Source of the DNA: Datura wrightii
Taxonomy: Eukaryota; Streptophyta; Magnoliopsida; Solanales; Solanaceae
Assembly (NCBI GenBank): GCA_035772735.1
Contig: JASDFA010000007.1
Location: 147,373,001-147,437,000, forward strand
DNA length: 64,000 bases
Direction of reading: 5' to 3'
Part shown: in pieces, positions 12,236 through 23,863 of the stretch
Numbering within the stretch: the stretch's first letter is position 1
How the letters are laid out: each line of letters begins with the position of its first letter
Made by a program: the position numbers and the translations under genes
Notes under the pieces: model-generated
What the model was told of the DNA's origin: nothing
The model's input: only the letters and a program-made list of their open reading frames with translations
Database searches by the model: none

Positions 12236-12470
12236 TTAAGTTTCATATTTGAACCATCAGGCGTGCGTGAGTTTTCTGTTTGAACTATCATCAAATATTT
12301 ATTGAAACACACCTCAATTATCAATGGTTCACTTTTTCTACCTGAATGATGGTGATATTTCAGGTAGGAAAAGGGAATATATAACTGATAATTTAAGTGT
12401 ATTTTGATAAACATTTGATAATAGTCATGTGGGAAACTTGCATACCTGATAGTTCAAATATGTAACTTAA
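12236..12470. mobile_element. Foldback MITE
   Basis: A 235-bp inverted-repeat element. The left end TTAAGTTTCATATTTGAACC pairs with the complement of the right end (TTAAGTTACATATTTGAACT), and complementarity continues inward through ATCAAATATTTATTGAAAC and CTACCTGA to a short loop near 12350. Almost the whole element can form one hairpin. Target duplication not resolved. Confidence 0.75.
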
Positions 12471-12525
12471 AAAATCGGTTATGCTTTAAGTGTGTTTTTA
12501 ACCATTAACTCGTACATCAAATTAT

Positions 12526-12893
12526 GGCATAATACATAAACAAATGCTCAAACTTGGTCTCAACTAGCAAGTAAAACACTCAAATTTGACCTTAAGTGGC
12601 AAGTAAAACACTCAAATTTTGCCTCAGTTGACAAGTAAATACTCCAATTTTGAGTATGCACATCTAGACATGTCAATTCATCTCTACTGTGTCAGTTGAA
12701 CAGTCCAACTTATAAAATGATCATTAGACACCTCTAAAATTTATATGGATATCCACGAGATATAGTGAAAATAAATTAAAGTGTTTAATCATTAATTAAA
12801 ATCAGATTAAAATGACTAGATGTGCACTCTTAATGTCTGAATGCCTACTCATCGATTAAGGCCAAATTTAAATGTAATTTTATGTATTAGGCC
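12526..12893. mobile_element. MITE with GGC.TAATACATAAA ends
   Basis: Left end GGCATAATACATAAACAAAT, right end complement GGCCTAATACATAAAATTAC. The left part holds three near-tandem copies of a unit containing GCAAGTAAAACACTCAAATTT. The terminal motif looks like a Mutator-type or unclassified MITE common in Solanaceae. It lies about 260 bp upstream of the start codon of the next gene. No clean target duplication found. Confidence 0.65.
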
Positions 12894-13149
12894 TAAAACT
12901 ATTCTGGTCATGATAAAAGGCAATAGGACCAACCGTTTTAAACCCGGTTCATTCTCCTAATTAACCACCGCCCAAACGTAATTAAACCGTCTTCTTGTGT
13001 ACGTGTCATCCTCAATTCCTGTGGCGTCAAATTTATCTCCTTTCCCTTTCTACCCTTTTCTCCCTTTTTTCCTTTCCCTCGTCACTTTTCTCACATTCCG
13101 ATCATTTTCCCTTCCCGATTCCTTGAAATTCTCCCTCTTGCCCCAAAAA

Positions 13150-16100
13150 ATGCCGGAGATCGCCGCCGTCTGTTTCTCCCCTTTCTCTTCCATTCCTCTC
13201 CTAAAAGAACCTCCGTGTTCTTCATCTTTGCCTTCCCGTAAATTGCCTCTTTTTCCGAGTCAATCGCCGATCCGTTCCGTCCGCTTCGTTGCGAAGGCGT
13301 CCGGCTCCGGCGGTTTCCTTGGCGATGATGCATTTGGACCCTATCCTTGGGAATCTTCCGACTCTGATGATCCTTGTATGTTCGTCAATCTGTAGATTAA
13401 GCCAAAAAGTACTTTTTTCCTTTTTGCTTCTTAATGTTTGAGATTTTAAGCTATGCGAAATTTTTAAAACATAGTTGATCTGTTGAAGTCTATTTTATTA
13501 TTTCAATAATACTTAGTTTATTTTTCTCAAGGCAAATTAGGCTTCACAACTAGAGGATCTGCAGATCTCACACTTATCCTACATGGACCTTAAGTTCCAT
13601 AACCAAGACATTATCAAACATCAGACTTGAAATGTAGAAACAACGATTGAGTTTAGTTAGTTGGTTTCATGTATAATGGTTTATTTAAAAAATTCTAAGG
13701 CTTAACTTAGCATACAATCAGGATTTTGTTTTGATGTATGTGTTGAATGCAGCTCTTGTTTTCAATAGGCAAAGGCTCTTGTTTAGGCTTTCATACAAAT
13801 TAGATGTTAAAAGTTCATTTTTAATTATGGTTTACCCTTTCCATTTTAGAAAGCGTTCGATCTTTGTTTAGAGTGACGTCTTACTGTCGTTTAGTTTATG
13901 TGTGTGTGTGTGTAAAGACGTTTTATCATGAAATAGCTTTGCTCTTTTTATATCAGGAAGAATTGTACTTATGGTAGTTTCCTTGTCAGTTAATGTTGGA
14001 TTCTTTTAGGTCATTCTTCAAGGGTGCTCCACCTCAAAATTAAATTCCATTGATATTCTGGTATTCTGCTTTTAAAACGAGGCCATATTTGGTTTTTGGT
14101 TCAATTCTCTTATGTGAAAAGATAGTTTATTGGAAAAGTCGTGTTAACTGTAATTCTTTTATGGATTTTAATTTAGTCACCATGAAGCACTTGTAAGTCA
14201 ATAGATGTTTTATACAGTTTTGAAATGTGTATTTTGTGCAGAGGCGTATTTACTAAGGCCCGAGGGATGTCACGTGACACTGCTTCATCGCAATGTTTTA
14301 CTAAATATGTATATATAATTGAAAGGCAAAAGCACACATAGAGAATATATTGGGTAAAGTGACACTCGTGGTCACGAATGGCTGTGTAACTCAATTGGTC
14401 ATGCGTTTCAAATTTTCAGTTGAGGCGTGTTAAGTTGTGCAAACAATTTGTTAAACATTTTAATCGGATATCATAATCAGAAAATCCTAATACAGTTTTG
14501 AGTCAAGGATACTGTGGTTAATGCTGTTATTTGCATCTTGTCAAGACTTTTTTGGGCACACCATTTTACACAGTGATAACCTAAATTTTGGTGATGGAAT
14601 TCCTATTGCAAAAAAATTAAAATATCTTGTCAGGACAGAAATACATAGTTAATTGTAGGAGAGAGTGAAGCTTTGTAAAATTTGGAGCGCCTCCAAACTT
14701 GATGCTTAGCATATATACAAGAAGCTTCTAGAATGCGTCAAATTGGAGCTCACACATCTGACCTCCTCAAGGATTGGTTACTTTTTTTTTTTTTTAAATC
14801 TATTATGGACTTTTTATTATTTTCGTGTGAGATGAAAGAGAACAGATGAGGCATCTCTGTTACTATCGGTTTGGGACATAAAAGTTTCATGTGTATCATG
14901 TCACATTGGTCCAGCGACGCCAACACTGTCCTGAAACATCAACCATGCTTTCATTGGTTTATATGCAAGTTTCTTGTTCTATGACTGGTCCATATATTTG
15001 ATGAATCTTCCTTCCCTTCCTCTCTCTTGTAAATTAAGTAGCACAAAATTAAACACTGAAAAGATGTATGTCCCCTCATGTGCGATGCATATTTCTGACT
15101 CCTAAAGTCCTCTCGCATAGACTCGAATGAAAGGTTAATTATTGGTTTGATATTTTACAGGCATTTATTTCTTTCAAATTTTTCTTCCTCCCCATTCTAT
15201 ATAGATATAGTTCATAATTTAACCAGGATATGTCTTCACTTGGTATGTCATAATCAATTTAACTTATATTTTTTCAAATTTAATTATTTGATTTTTGAAA
15301 TTTTCCCTGCTATTTGCAGCTGTGCAGTGGGTACAAGAGGAGAAAATCACACTGTTCACTGCTGATGGACTCATTCAAATTGGGGGCAACATGGTCAAGC
15401 GACAAATGTCTGCATTTGATGTATGCTTATTTACCCCCAATTTTTGAGGATGCATTAGTTCTGTTCCTGTTTTATTTCGTCATTCTGAGTAAAAAGGCAT
15501 AAATGGATATTCATTCCTCTATTTTTTTCGTAGCGAATATAGCTCATTCATTGAATCTCTAAACACTGTTAGGTGTATTAGTATTCTAGTTTGGAAGATA
15601 CACTATATACAGGTAAAAATTGATCAAGTCTGCTGTTTCTAGAAGTTTATGAGACACGTTGCATAATATCTCCTTGGCATTCTCCTTGCTTCCCCTTCCC
15701 ATACTTCATCTGTCTGTTTAATAAGGATTATTGCTTTTGCAATTGATTATGCACATATTTTCTGATGTTTTACTTTGAAGTGCAGAAGAAGCAGGGAAAA
15801 TTGAAAGTGTCTCCAAGATCTCAACGATTTCGTGAGAGCAGTTACATGGATCCAAATCAAAGCCTCTGTTTGGGTGCTCTCTTTGACATTGCAGCGACTA
15901 ATGTAAAGCTTCTGCTACTTGTGGACTTCTAATGTTCAATGTTTCTATTCATCTTAAATGGGAATTGGAATTGGTGACTTTTCCAGGGCCTTGACATGGG
16001 CAGGAAACTATGCATAATTGGTTTTTGCCGTTCTATAGAGATGTTGAGTGACGTTGTGGAAGACACTGTTCTGGAGCACGGTGGGGAGGTATATCCGCTT

Positions 16101-16732
16101 ATATCACCTCTATTTTTTGGTTCTGATCCTTTCATGGACCATTTTGATTGGGGTTGCATGACAAGCCCGAGCTTGCCTTGCTCTGTTTCTTTGTGAATTC
16201 ATTGCATTTCTGATCATCTCGTAAGATCTATTTATCTGCTGCTTTCGCACATCTTGTATAGTCCTATCGTAGGCTCTTAGGTCAACTTAGTTGGGCCTCA
16301 AATATCATTAGCGATCAGAGTGTGAGTGGTAATTGAAGCTGTTTCGACATAAAGTAGGTTTACTTTTAGGTTCTCACTGGTCTCTGGGTGGTGATTGAAG
16401 CCGTTTCACCATTAAATAGGTTTATTTTTAGGTTCACACTGGTCCCTTCTTTGGTAATTCCGTATGAAATTTCATATCAGTCTTCGACATTAAGTACCAT
16501 TCTCTTTATTAGAGTTCCATCACTTATTTAATGGCACAACAAATCATCTTTCATGCTACAGATTGTCTCTGCGGAGAAAGCCAGCAAGGGCGATTTGCAG
16601 GAAAAGCTAACCATGACAGTTGCAGTGCCGCTCCTTTGGGGGGTTCCTCCTGCGTCCGAAACAATCCACCTTGCAGTTCGAAATGGTGGAGGCATTGTAG
16701 ATAAAGTTTACTGGCGATGGGACTTCCTGTAG
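13150..16732 (+). CDS. Conserved plant protein, probably plastid-targeted, function unknown
   Basis: Five exons: 13150-13375, 15320-15420, 15786-15902, 15987-16088 and 16562-16732; all GT-AG and frame-consistent, 238 residues. The first 55 residues are rich in Ser, Pro and basic residues and poor in acidic ones, as in chloroplast transit peptides. The mature part begins near SGSGGFLGDDAFGPYPWE. Exons 2-5 give a dense, low-gap sequence that looks strongly conserved: VQWVQEEKITLFTADGLIQI, SQRFRESSYMDPNQSLCLG, LFDIAATNGLDMGRKLCI, a VVEDTVLEHGGE stretch, and a C-terminus with TVAVPLLWGVPP and KVYWRWDFL. No membrane segment or catalytic motif that I can name. I recognise it as a plant-wide unknown but cannot give a tested function. 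Intron 1 is long (about 1.9 kb). The open frame extends to 12997 upstream without an ATG, so the ATG at 13150 is used. Confidence 0.85.
16321..16445. repeat. Tandem duplication (about 62 bp) in intron 4
   Basis: Two adjacent copies of a unit running from GTGGTAATTGAAGCTGTTTC to TTTTAGGTTCTCACTGGTC, with a handful of differences. It sits inside the last intron of the plastid-protein gene. Confidence 0.75.
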
Positions 16733-16899
16733 ATAAATATCTAAGCTCCATGGCCTTTGTGCATTTGTAAATATTATTGTTATTATTCTTCTGTATAAAA
16801 TTGAAATATGTAGCTTAACCTGTGTACACTAGATGTTAAGAAGTAGTGCCCTCATTTTGAATTGTAAAGTAGCCACCTGAAGATGACAAATTACCTGTC

Positions 16900-16905
16900 A
16901 ATAAA
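16900..16905 (+). terminator. Candidate polyadenylation signal of the plastid-protein gene
   Basis: AATAAA about 170 bases after the stop codon, in a T-rich 3' region. Plant signals are loose, so this is only a candidate. Confidence 0.4.
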
Positions 16906-16991
16906 AGTTCAAGTTGAATTACTTTGGATATCTGACATGTTCATCAATTGTGAGCCAGTTCACACATTTCCATCACCATAAGCATTAGCAG

Positions 16992-17868
16992 TAGGGGTGG
17001 GCAAAAAAACCGAAAACCGAAAAACCGAACCGAATTAATTCGGTTTTTCGGTTTCGGTTTTTTCGGTTTTTCGGTTCGGTTTCGGTTTTTTTTTTTTATA
17101 AATTTCGGTTTTTCGGTTCGGTTCGGTTTTCATATTTCGGTTTTTCGGTTTTTCGGTTTAACCGATTTTTTTTTTTTTTTTTTTTTTACTTAATTTCAAA
17201 AAAATAAAAATATGACACCCAACCCCAATCTCAAAGCACATTTACATTTAGAGAATTATTTATATAATTGATACAATTGCTTAAGTTTTTTTTACAAATA
17301 ACAAGTTTTATAATAGTTTTAGCATGTTAAGAAAATTCTTACTATTATTAATATGCTTTGAAAGAAAAATGAAATATATAATATTTATTTAACAAGAAAT
17401 TAGGGACCATAGATTATTAAAATCCTAAAAGACCCTTAACTTTTTATTGATTTTGTTATAAGGATATTAAGCATATGAGAAAATTTATTATCAAAAAGTC
17501 AAATGTTATGTATGTACTACTAAATGTAAATCAATTGATCTCACTATTTTCTTTATTTAAAAAGTTAAAATTAAGCTTAGTTGAATTAAACTTTAGAATT
17601 CAAACTTAAAATAATTTATTTTGAATTTAAAAAGACAAAACAACTAATTTTTAATTTAAAAAGTAGCTCATTTTGTAAGTTAAAAAATAGCCCATTAATT
17701 AGGCCCATAACCGAAAAAACCGAAAAAACCGAACCGAATTTGAAAAAAACCGAACCGAACCGAATTAGTTTGGTTCGGTGTTCGGTGCACTATATGAAAA
17801 ACCGAAAACCGAAAAAACCGAACCGAAATTTTAAAAAACCGAACCGAAAAACCGAATGCCCACCCCTA
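16992..17868. mobile_element. hAT-type MITE with AACCGAA arrays
   Basis: An 877-bp element with perfect 11-bp terminal inverted repeats (TAGGGGTGGGC) and a perfect 8-bp target duplication ATTAGCAG at 16984-16991 and 17869-17876. The ends and the 8-bp duplication are hallmarks of the hAT superfamily. Both subterminal regions are dense arrays of CCGAAAAA/CCGAACCGAA and their complements, with an internal palindrome around AATTAATT near 17033. The AT-rich centre has no transposase, so it is non-autonomous. Confidence 0.9.
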
Positions 17869-17876
17869 ATTAGCAG

Positions 17877-18420
17877 CAACAACATACCCATGTAGGGTCT
17901 AGGGAGGATGGATGTATAGAGATCTTACCTTACCTTTGTGAGATACAAAGGTTGTTTTTGATGGATTTTTGATTCGAAAGAAGTGAAATCAAAACATTAT
18001 TAAAAAGAAAAATAACGACAATAAAATATAAAAATGAATAATAATGCAAAAGAAACTGCAAGTAGTAGTAAAAATAGAAGAAAAGATATTGCCTGAACAC
18101 CAACTAAAACTATTAAAGAAAGGAAAAGATGAGCATTGGTGACTAGCCCCCTGCCACTCCCGCATAATCTCGCTACTCACTATCCTTCTATTCTAGTTTT
18201 TGATCTTCACTATGTCCTCAGTAAGCTGTAGATATGATATGTCTTCTCCAATCACCTCCTCCAATGTTTTTCGGCCTACATCTATCTCTTTTAAAACTTG
18301 TTATAACCAACCTCACACTTTCTTACTAATGCATTTCTTCATCTCTTTTTCACATGCCCAAATCATCTCAACCTCACTTTCCTCATCTTATCTGCCACAA
18401 AAACCACTTCTACTTTATTA
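17877..18420 (-). repeat. Dispersed Solanaceae repeat relic (SINE/LINE-tail-like)
   Basis: From 17880 to about 17960 the sequence (AACATACCCATGTAGGGTCT, GATCTTACCTTACCTTTGTG) resembles a repeat seen very often in Solanaceae DNA. From about 18340 the reverse complement resembles the C-terminal end of a retroelement polymerase. Both identifications are from memory and approximate. Confidence 0.35.
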
Positions 18421-18450
18421 TATATAACTTCATTTCTAATTTTATGTACC

Positions 18451-18910
18451 CGAACGCGAGCTTCCGTTTCACCCCATAAGCATTAACCTCCGGCCAAAAA
18501 GAGAGTTTTAATTAGTTCTCTCAATCATAGAAATAATGATTCTCTTTGTATAAGACAAAATATAGCAATACACAATTCAGCAACTTTACAAAAGAAGGTG
18601 CTAATTACTAACTCCATATTAAAACACTCAACCATAAATTTGTTCTTTTGTGTGTTTGAGTGATAACTAATTAGGTGTGCAACACGTTTTGACCTTTTGC
18701 ATACTAGAGAAGATATTCCCAGAGATTTAATGCACATGATCTTCTTTTAAATTAACTGTTCCTGTAGCTGACAAATCTCATATATTCAAGCAAACAAAAA
18801 TTGGGTTAAGAGGTCGATGCATTCTTCTTTAATTAATCTCCTCTTTGGGAAGAGCTATAAATTATTCATTTTTGTTTTTTCCAAAAGATGCACAGCACAG
18901 GCAAAGATAA
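18451..18910. repeat. Diverged 460-bp duplication, copy A
   Basis: Colinear with 31514-31972, with small indels and substitutions. Shared runs include TGAGTGATAACTAATTAGGT, GCAACACGTTTTGACCTTTT and AAACAAAAATTGGGTTAAGA. Both copies have a TATA-like stretch after TCTCATATAT and then a pyrimidine-rich tract followed by GATGCACA. It looks like a promoter plus leader, but no open frame follows in this copy. Confidence 0.8.
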
Positions 18911-20456
18911 GAATATATTGTATTGTATTGATAAATATAATAAATTAAATAGATTATATTAATTTTTTTATTGTTTTATGATGTCACACATTGATAATAC
19001 TAAGAATAAGCTTATAATTTTATAAAGAATAAAAAGTAGGATACATAGCAATGTTATTATAAAAAATATATATATGATAAAGAATAAAAACGATTATTAA
19101 ATACAGAGTCATAAGTAAGATCAAAATGAGAAAGAAAATAATAATGAAGCGATTACATAAAATAACAGTCTTCGTCTTTACATAACAACGAATTTAACAA
19201 TATAATACAATGAAATTTAAGTAACGATCAAATAATATATTTAAAGTAGCTGTACGGTACAATAAAATAGGTAACAGCAAGAAAGAAGTTGTTACAGATA
19301 CTAGTGGTGCTTAATCTCCTCTAAACTACACTCTAATTATTTATTATCAACTTACCATATATGATTGTGCTTTACGATAAAACTCGTGGGATATTATAAT
19401 ATAAAAATATAAATTTATATTCATATAACGTAATTTATGAGATATTATGATACAGAAAGATAAATTTATATATCACACAAAAGAATTATTTATTATTTGG
19501 ATTTCTGGGGGATGATATGATATTTGGTTATAATTTGAATTTTGTATACTCAAGGAAAAGGAACTGAATGTTGTTTCTGGAATTACCCATTTCCTTGAAT
19601 CTGCACAAATCGCAAAAACAACTCTTAATTTCTTGAGTAGTCAACTGATCAAATGAAACTGTACGTAGCACTGCTTTGTCTTTGGTGGTGTGTTACGAAC
19701 ATCCTGTAATCCTATAACAACAACATACCTTGTGTGATCCTATAACACGTACAGGCATGGACAAATGGTCGATTACATTCTCCTCTCCATAGGGGCGGAG
19801 ATAGTGATAGGTTGTCCATTCAGTTATTTTCAGACTCAAAATCAGATTGCACAATAGAAGCCCCGAAAGAAGTTGTGGATGAAGAACACCCTTTACTCTT
19901 CAAGCCATATGATATTGTTGGATATTTTGAGTTTTTTGGGACAGAAGCGCTTATTGTGGTGTATGAATTATTGCTATTTGGTGGAGAATGATATTAACAA
20001 TCCTTTGCTAAACATCTCTTCTCCATCCATAATTGGCTCTTAACAATATATTTTTCCTTGTGTTCGAGTTTTGAAAGATATAGGACATTAAATTAAGGAA
20101 ATAATTTGGGAGAATTTTGGGGGATTAAAATTAAGAAAAGAAAAATATATGTGTGTGAAAAAATTAAGGAGAGAAAGTGAGAAAAGTAACATTCCAAGAG
20201 AATTTTATGGTATTAACAACAAGAAAATATTATTTAAAGGGAATGAGTCTCCTTAAATAACTTAGATTTAATGGGAGAAAGATATGAGTACTGTTAATCT
20301 TTTACTTCTTTTTTTTTTTTTGTTACATTTTTAATAAAATTCTACTACTATATTTTGAAAAGTGAAAATTACAGGTTGATTTTGGGGGAAATGAGCTCTC
20401 TTGTCTTTCTACAAATTGAATATAGAAAAATGGTGTTTTTAGATTTCTCATGTAAA
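18911..20456. other. Intergenic, no clear gene
   Basis: AT-rich spacer. The only coding-like part is a 58-codon minus-strand open stretch at 19820-19993 (Ser/Thr-rich, ending in SDFESENN before the stop), which I cannot assign. Confidence 0.5.
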
Positions 20457-21173
20457 TAGGGATGTGCAAAAATTGATTTAACTGATAAATCAAACCGAGA
20501 AAAATATTATTGGTTTATCGATATCGGGTTATTGGACTATTGCCTAATGATTTTTAAACGGTTTTGTAAACTTTTTTATTGGGCTATCGATTCGATTTTC
20601 GTTTATAAGATTTTAGTTAATAGTTAAACCGATAATCCAATAAGATTACACTAAATTATCTTTTTATTCTTAATTATAAAATAGTGACTTTAGATTTTAA
20701 GTGCAAATCTTTTTTCTTTTTGTATTTTATAGTTATTGATCTTAGTGTCGTTATTTTTTTCTTCAAATCTGAATTAGTTGGCTTGGCGGTTTCTACCAAT
20801 TAGTGTGAACTGACCTTGTTTTCTTTTTTGAGAGATTGCTACAATGTTACTGCACCCAAATTTGCTATTTAACTTAAAAAACAAATATAACTTATTTTAA
20901 TTTGTTTTTGCTTGTAATTCGTGTAGATTTTTATGCATGAAAGTAATGTGTATATGAACAAATGAAAAAAAGAGAATAGCAAAAACAATTCAAGCATTTT
21001 CTTATCGGTTAAACCGAAAACCGAATCATTACGGACCAAAAAAAGATTAAACGAAAATCGATAACAAATGTCTTATTGATTTGGTTATCGGTTTAGCATA
21101 TTTATAAATCGAAATTGAAAAACCGAATCGATAATATATATAACCAGAGCAAATCAACCGACAAGCACTCATA
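20457..21173. mobile_element. Degenerate hAT-like MITE
   Basis: Starts TAGGGATGTGCAAAAATTGA and ends near GCACTCATA, with internal AAACCGAAAACCGAA words and ATCGGTTT complements. The flanks CATGTAAA and TGTGTAAA could be a worn 8-bp target duplication. The right terminus matches the left only imperfectly. The LTR retrotransposon begins 15 bp beyond it. Confidence 0.55.
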
Positions 21174-21182
21174 TGTGTAAAA

Positions 21183-21187
21183 ATAAA
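21183..21187. repeat. Target-site duplication, left (ATAAA)
   Basis: Matches 30811-30815 exactly, directly outside the two LTRs. Confidence 0.9.
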
Positions 21188-21321
21188 TGTTATACCCCGT
21201 AAATTCATTGCATATAGATGGCCTATTCGCGTGTTGGTTAAGAGTATTTGAAAGCCATACATGCTAGAAAAAGGCCCGAGGAAAGATCGGACAAGCGCCA
21301 AGTCGGCGCGTCGCAAGGCAA

Positions 21322-21416
21322 AATGCGACTTATAAATTGCATTTCAGGAATGCAACTTATAAATCGCATTCCAGAATTGCGACTTATAAATCGCATTCCA
21401 GGAATGCGATTTATAG
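21322..21416. repeat. Tandem near-palindromic units upstream of the LTR TATA box
   Basis: About three and a half units of 26-28 bp, each containing a near-palindrome like GCGACTTATAAATCGC followed by ATTCCAG. The array ends about 8 bp before the TATA stretch. The same array is at 28285-28379 in the 3' LTR. It may be a promoter-binding array or a source of hairpin RNA; this is inference. Confidence 0.8.
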
Positions 21417-21423
21417 TTTACAT

Positions 21424-21434
21424 TATATATATAA
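21424..21434 (+). promoter_or_regulatory. LTR TATA box
   Basis: TATATATATAAG stretch in the first tenth of the LTR, a plausible start site for the element's transcript. Repeated at about 28387-28397. Confidence 0.6.
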
Positions 21435-23851
21435 GCCCAACTTCGATTTTTTATTAAAATTCCTTATAATTTCCAGTAGAAAACAGAGAGTAATTAGAGA
21501 GAAGGGGAAAACGAAGATCTCCTACTAAAATTCGTCCGATTACGCCGCCAAACGCGGTCCAAACTCGAATTAACCTCAGGTACCGAGGTATTTAGCAGCA
21601 GGGAGCATTCCTATGGATTTTGTTTCGCGAAATACGACCGATGAATCGTCGAGCTATCGGACTAAGGTAAGTAGAATTGCTCCAAACTAGTGTCTATGTG
21701 CTCCTAGCCGTAAAGTGAATACTTCTCCCTTCTGGGCTTCTGAAAAATAGCAAGTTTTCGATCGTTTTTCGATAAGCCTAAGTTTAGGCTATAATTATAT
21801 CAAAAGTGACGTCGTCCTTCAGAATAGTGTTGTATTTAGTACTAATTGACGTGTATATGAATGCAGTTGGGAGAAATAGTTGGAGTACTGACCGAGCCTC
21901 GTCCGACAGACGGATAACTCGAGGTTAAGGTATGTAAAGCTAGTTCCTTCGGCAAGTTAGTAGCTTTAGCCTTGTATAGTACCATAAACTCCGTAGTAGA
22001 ATTCCCGGAAGTTGAATGTTAAGTATTGTGCAAGTTCATTTAAACCTAGTTCGCATTGTGATATCATATTCAGTCTGAAAGTAGAAAAGCATGTGCCCAA
22101 GGGCAAGTTAGTAGTTCAGATTCAGTACAGCCTATTATGTGAATAGCAAGCATGTTGTAGAATAAAAAGGAACAGATTTTCATAATAACAGTCAGTAAAG
22201 AAAGATCAGATAGACAGACAGTTTTGGCTACAGATTAGCCATTCAGACAGATAGTATCTTGGCTACAGATTAGCCGTACAGTTAAACAGAGAGTACAAAA
22301 TCAGTATAGTCAGTAAAGAATCAGTTCGGTATAGAAACAGATCAGAATAAGAAGTTAGATTCCAGACAGTCTTTTCAGTTATACATGCTTGCTATTTTTA
22401 TGTGCTATTTGTTTGTTGAGACTTATTGTGGCATGTGGGTGTCCCTTTTAGCATCCCCACCGCCCCTGGGTTATAGCTGTGTCGATACCAGATTCAGATA
22501 CCGCCACCAGCTGGGCGATGCCGTCCGCCTAGAGGACGATGATGGCTGACCACCATGATAATACGGTCCAGACCACCCTGCTTGCATGGGTAGTTCAGTT
22601 TACTCTGCGCAGAGCCAGTCCACCCTGTTTACAGGGGCAGAACACTCTGTGTGCGCTTGTGGACGGGGGCAGTTTCAGATACAGATTTTTATAAAATCAC
22701 CCTGTTACGTGCTTGCACCCAGGGGCAGTTTTTATTACACACCCCGCGTGCACCTGCGCCCAGAGGTAGGAGTCTTCGGACTCAGACACAGTTTATTGTC
22801 AGAGGCCAAGGCCTGAGCTACGTACCCAAGGGGGCCGATAGGAGGAGCTCACAGTTATCAGATGAGTGGAGTGACTTATTTTTGGTTGGTTTTGACCCGG
22901 GTAGGGGTATATAGATTGTTTGCTTGCTTGGCGTCATCCGGCTTATGGGGGTTGGTATTGGCTCTTGCTTGCTACTTGTATATCTATTTATGTGCTCTAT
23001 ATATTATATACTAGCTACTAGACAGCAGGTCGTCGCGTCTACAGGTACGCCTCTGCCTTATCAGTACAGAAAGCTTGAGTCAGTTTATATCAGCTTCTTC
23101 AGATTCAGCTATCTCCTGCTATATAGAAATGTTAGTTATGCTATCTATATTCAGTTGTTTTCAGTTGTATTACTTCAGTTGCTTTGCATACTCAGTACCA
23201 GTGGTACTGACGCCCAGTAGGGCGCTGCATTACTTGCCTGCAGGTACTCATAGACGAGGAGGCGATCCCTCGTGATTCCAGTCAGCTATTGAGTATTCAG
23301 CTCCTGTCATCCGGACTCTGAATTCCAGAGGTGTATTTTGTTTTCTTTTGTTGTACAGTACGGGTAGGTCGGGGCCCTGTCCCGATCATTTCTATTGTTA
23401 TTCCTAGAGGCTTGCAGTCTGTATATGTTTCCCTGTGGTCAGTTGAGCCGGTCGTGTGAGGCCGTGCAGTTTGTTATAGTTAGTTAGTATTTCAGTTCCT
23501 GTTGGCCGTGTGTGGCCATAACTAGTCAGTAGTGGTGACCTTGCCGGTCACGTAATTATTTAGCATGCTATTGTTGAGTTACAGAGAACTAGACAGCATG
23601 GTGGCCTTGTCGGCCCGCATAGGTTTCCCCTATGGTAGTATGTTTCTGGTTAGCTGCTATTACAGGTACAGGTGGCTATAGGCCAGTTGGCCGGAGGCTG
23701 TGTTTACAGCCGTTATATAGCCCTTTGTTTCCAGAAATTTGAGTTAGAGTCAGCCAGGCACCAGATGTGCTTTGGCTCACCAGCTAGCAGTCTAGGTCCT
23801 ACTAGGGCACCAGGTGCCAGTCATACCTCTCAAGGCGGGGCGTGACAAACT

Positions 23852-23863
23852 TGGTATCAGAGC
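23852..23863 (+). promoter_or_regulatory. Primer-binding site (initiator Met tRNA)
   Basis: TGGTATCAGAGC, 4 bases after the 5' LTR, complementary to the 3' end of plant initiator methionine tRNA, as usual for Ty3/gypsy elements. Confidence 0.9.

Larger units (their letters stand above)
21188..23847 (+). repeat. 5' LTR
   Basis: 2,660 bp, TG...CA ends. By eye it differs from the 3' LTR at three sites only: 22789 (C versus T), 22802 (G versus A) and 23817 (C versus T). The open frames of up to 98 codons inside it are repeated in the other LTR and have no protein-family support. Confidence 0.95.

Noticed and set aside
12997..13149. In-frame extension upstream of the plastid-protein ATG
   Set aside because: It has no ATG start, is pyrimidine-rich like a plant leader, and the protein has a good transit-like N-terminus from 13150.
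16992..17868. Short repeated CCGAAAAA/CCGAACC units resembling an array with spacers
   Set aside because: The units are irregular, occur on both strands, lie in a plant MITE with hAT ends, and have no unique spacers; not CRISPR.
22586..23275. Open frames of 66-98 codons in the 5' LTR (and the same ones at 29549-30238)
   Set aside because: They are duplicated only because the LTR is duplicated, lack family similarity, and one is broken by a single LTR difference.
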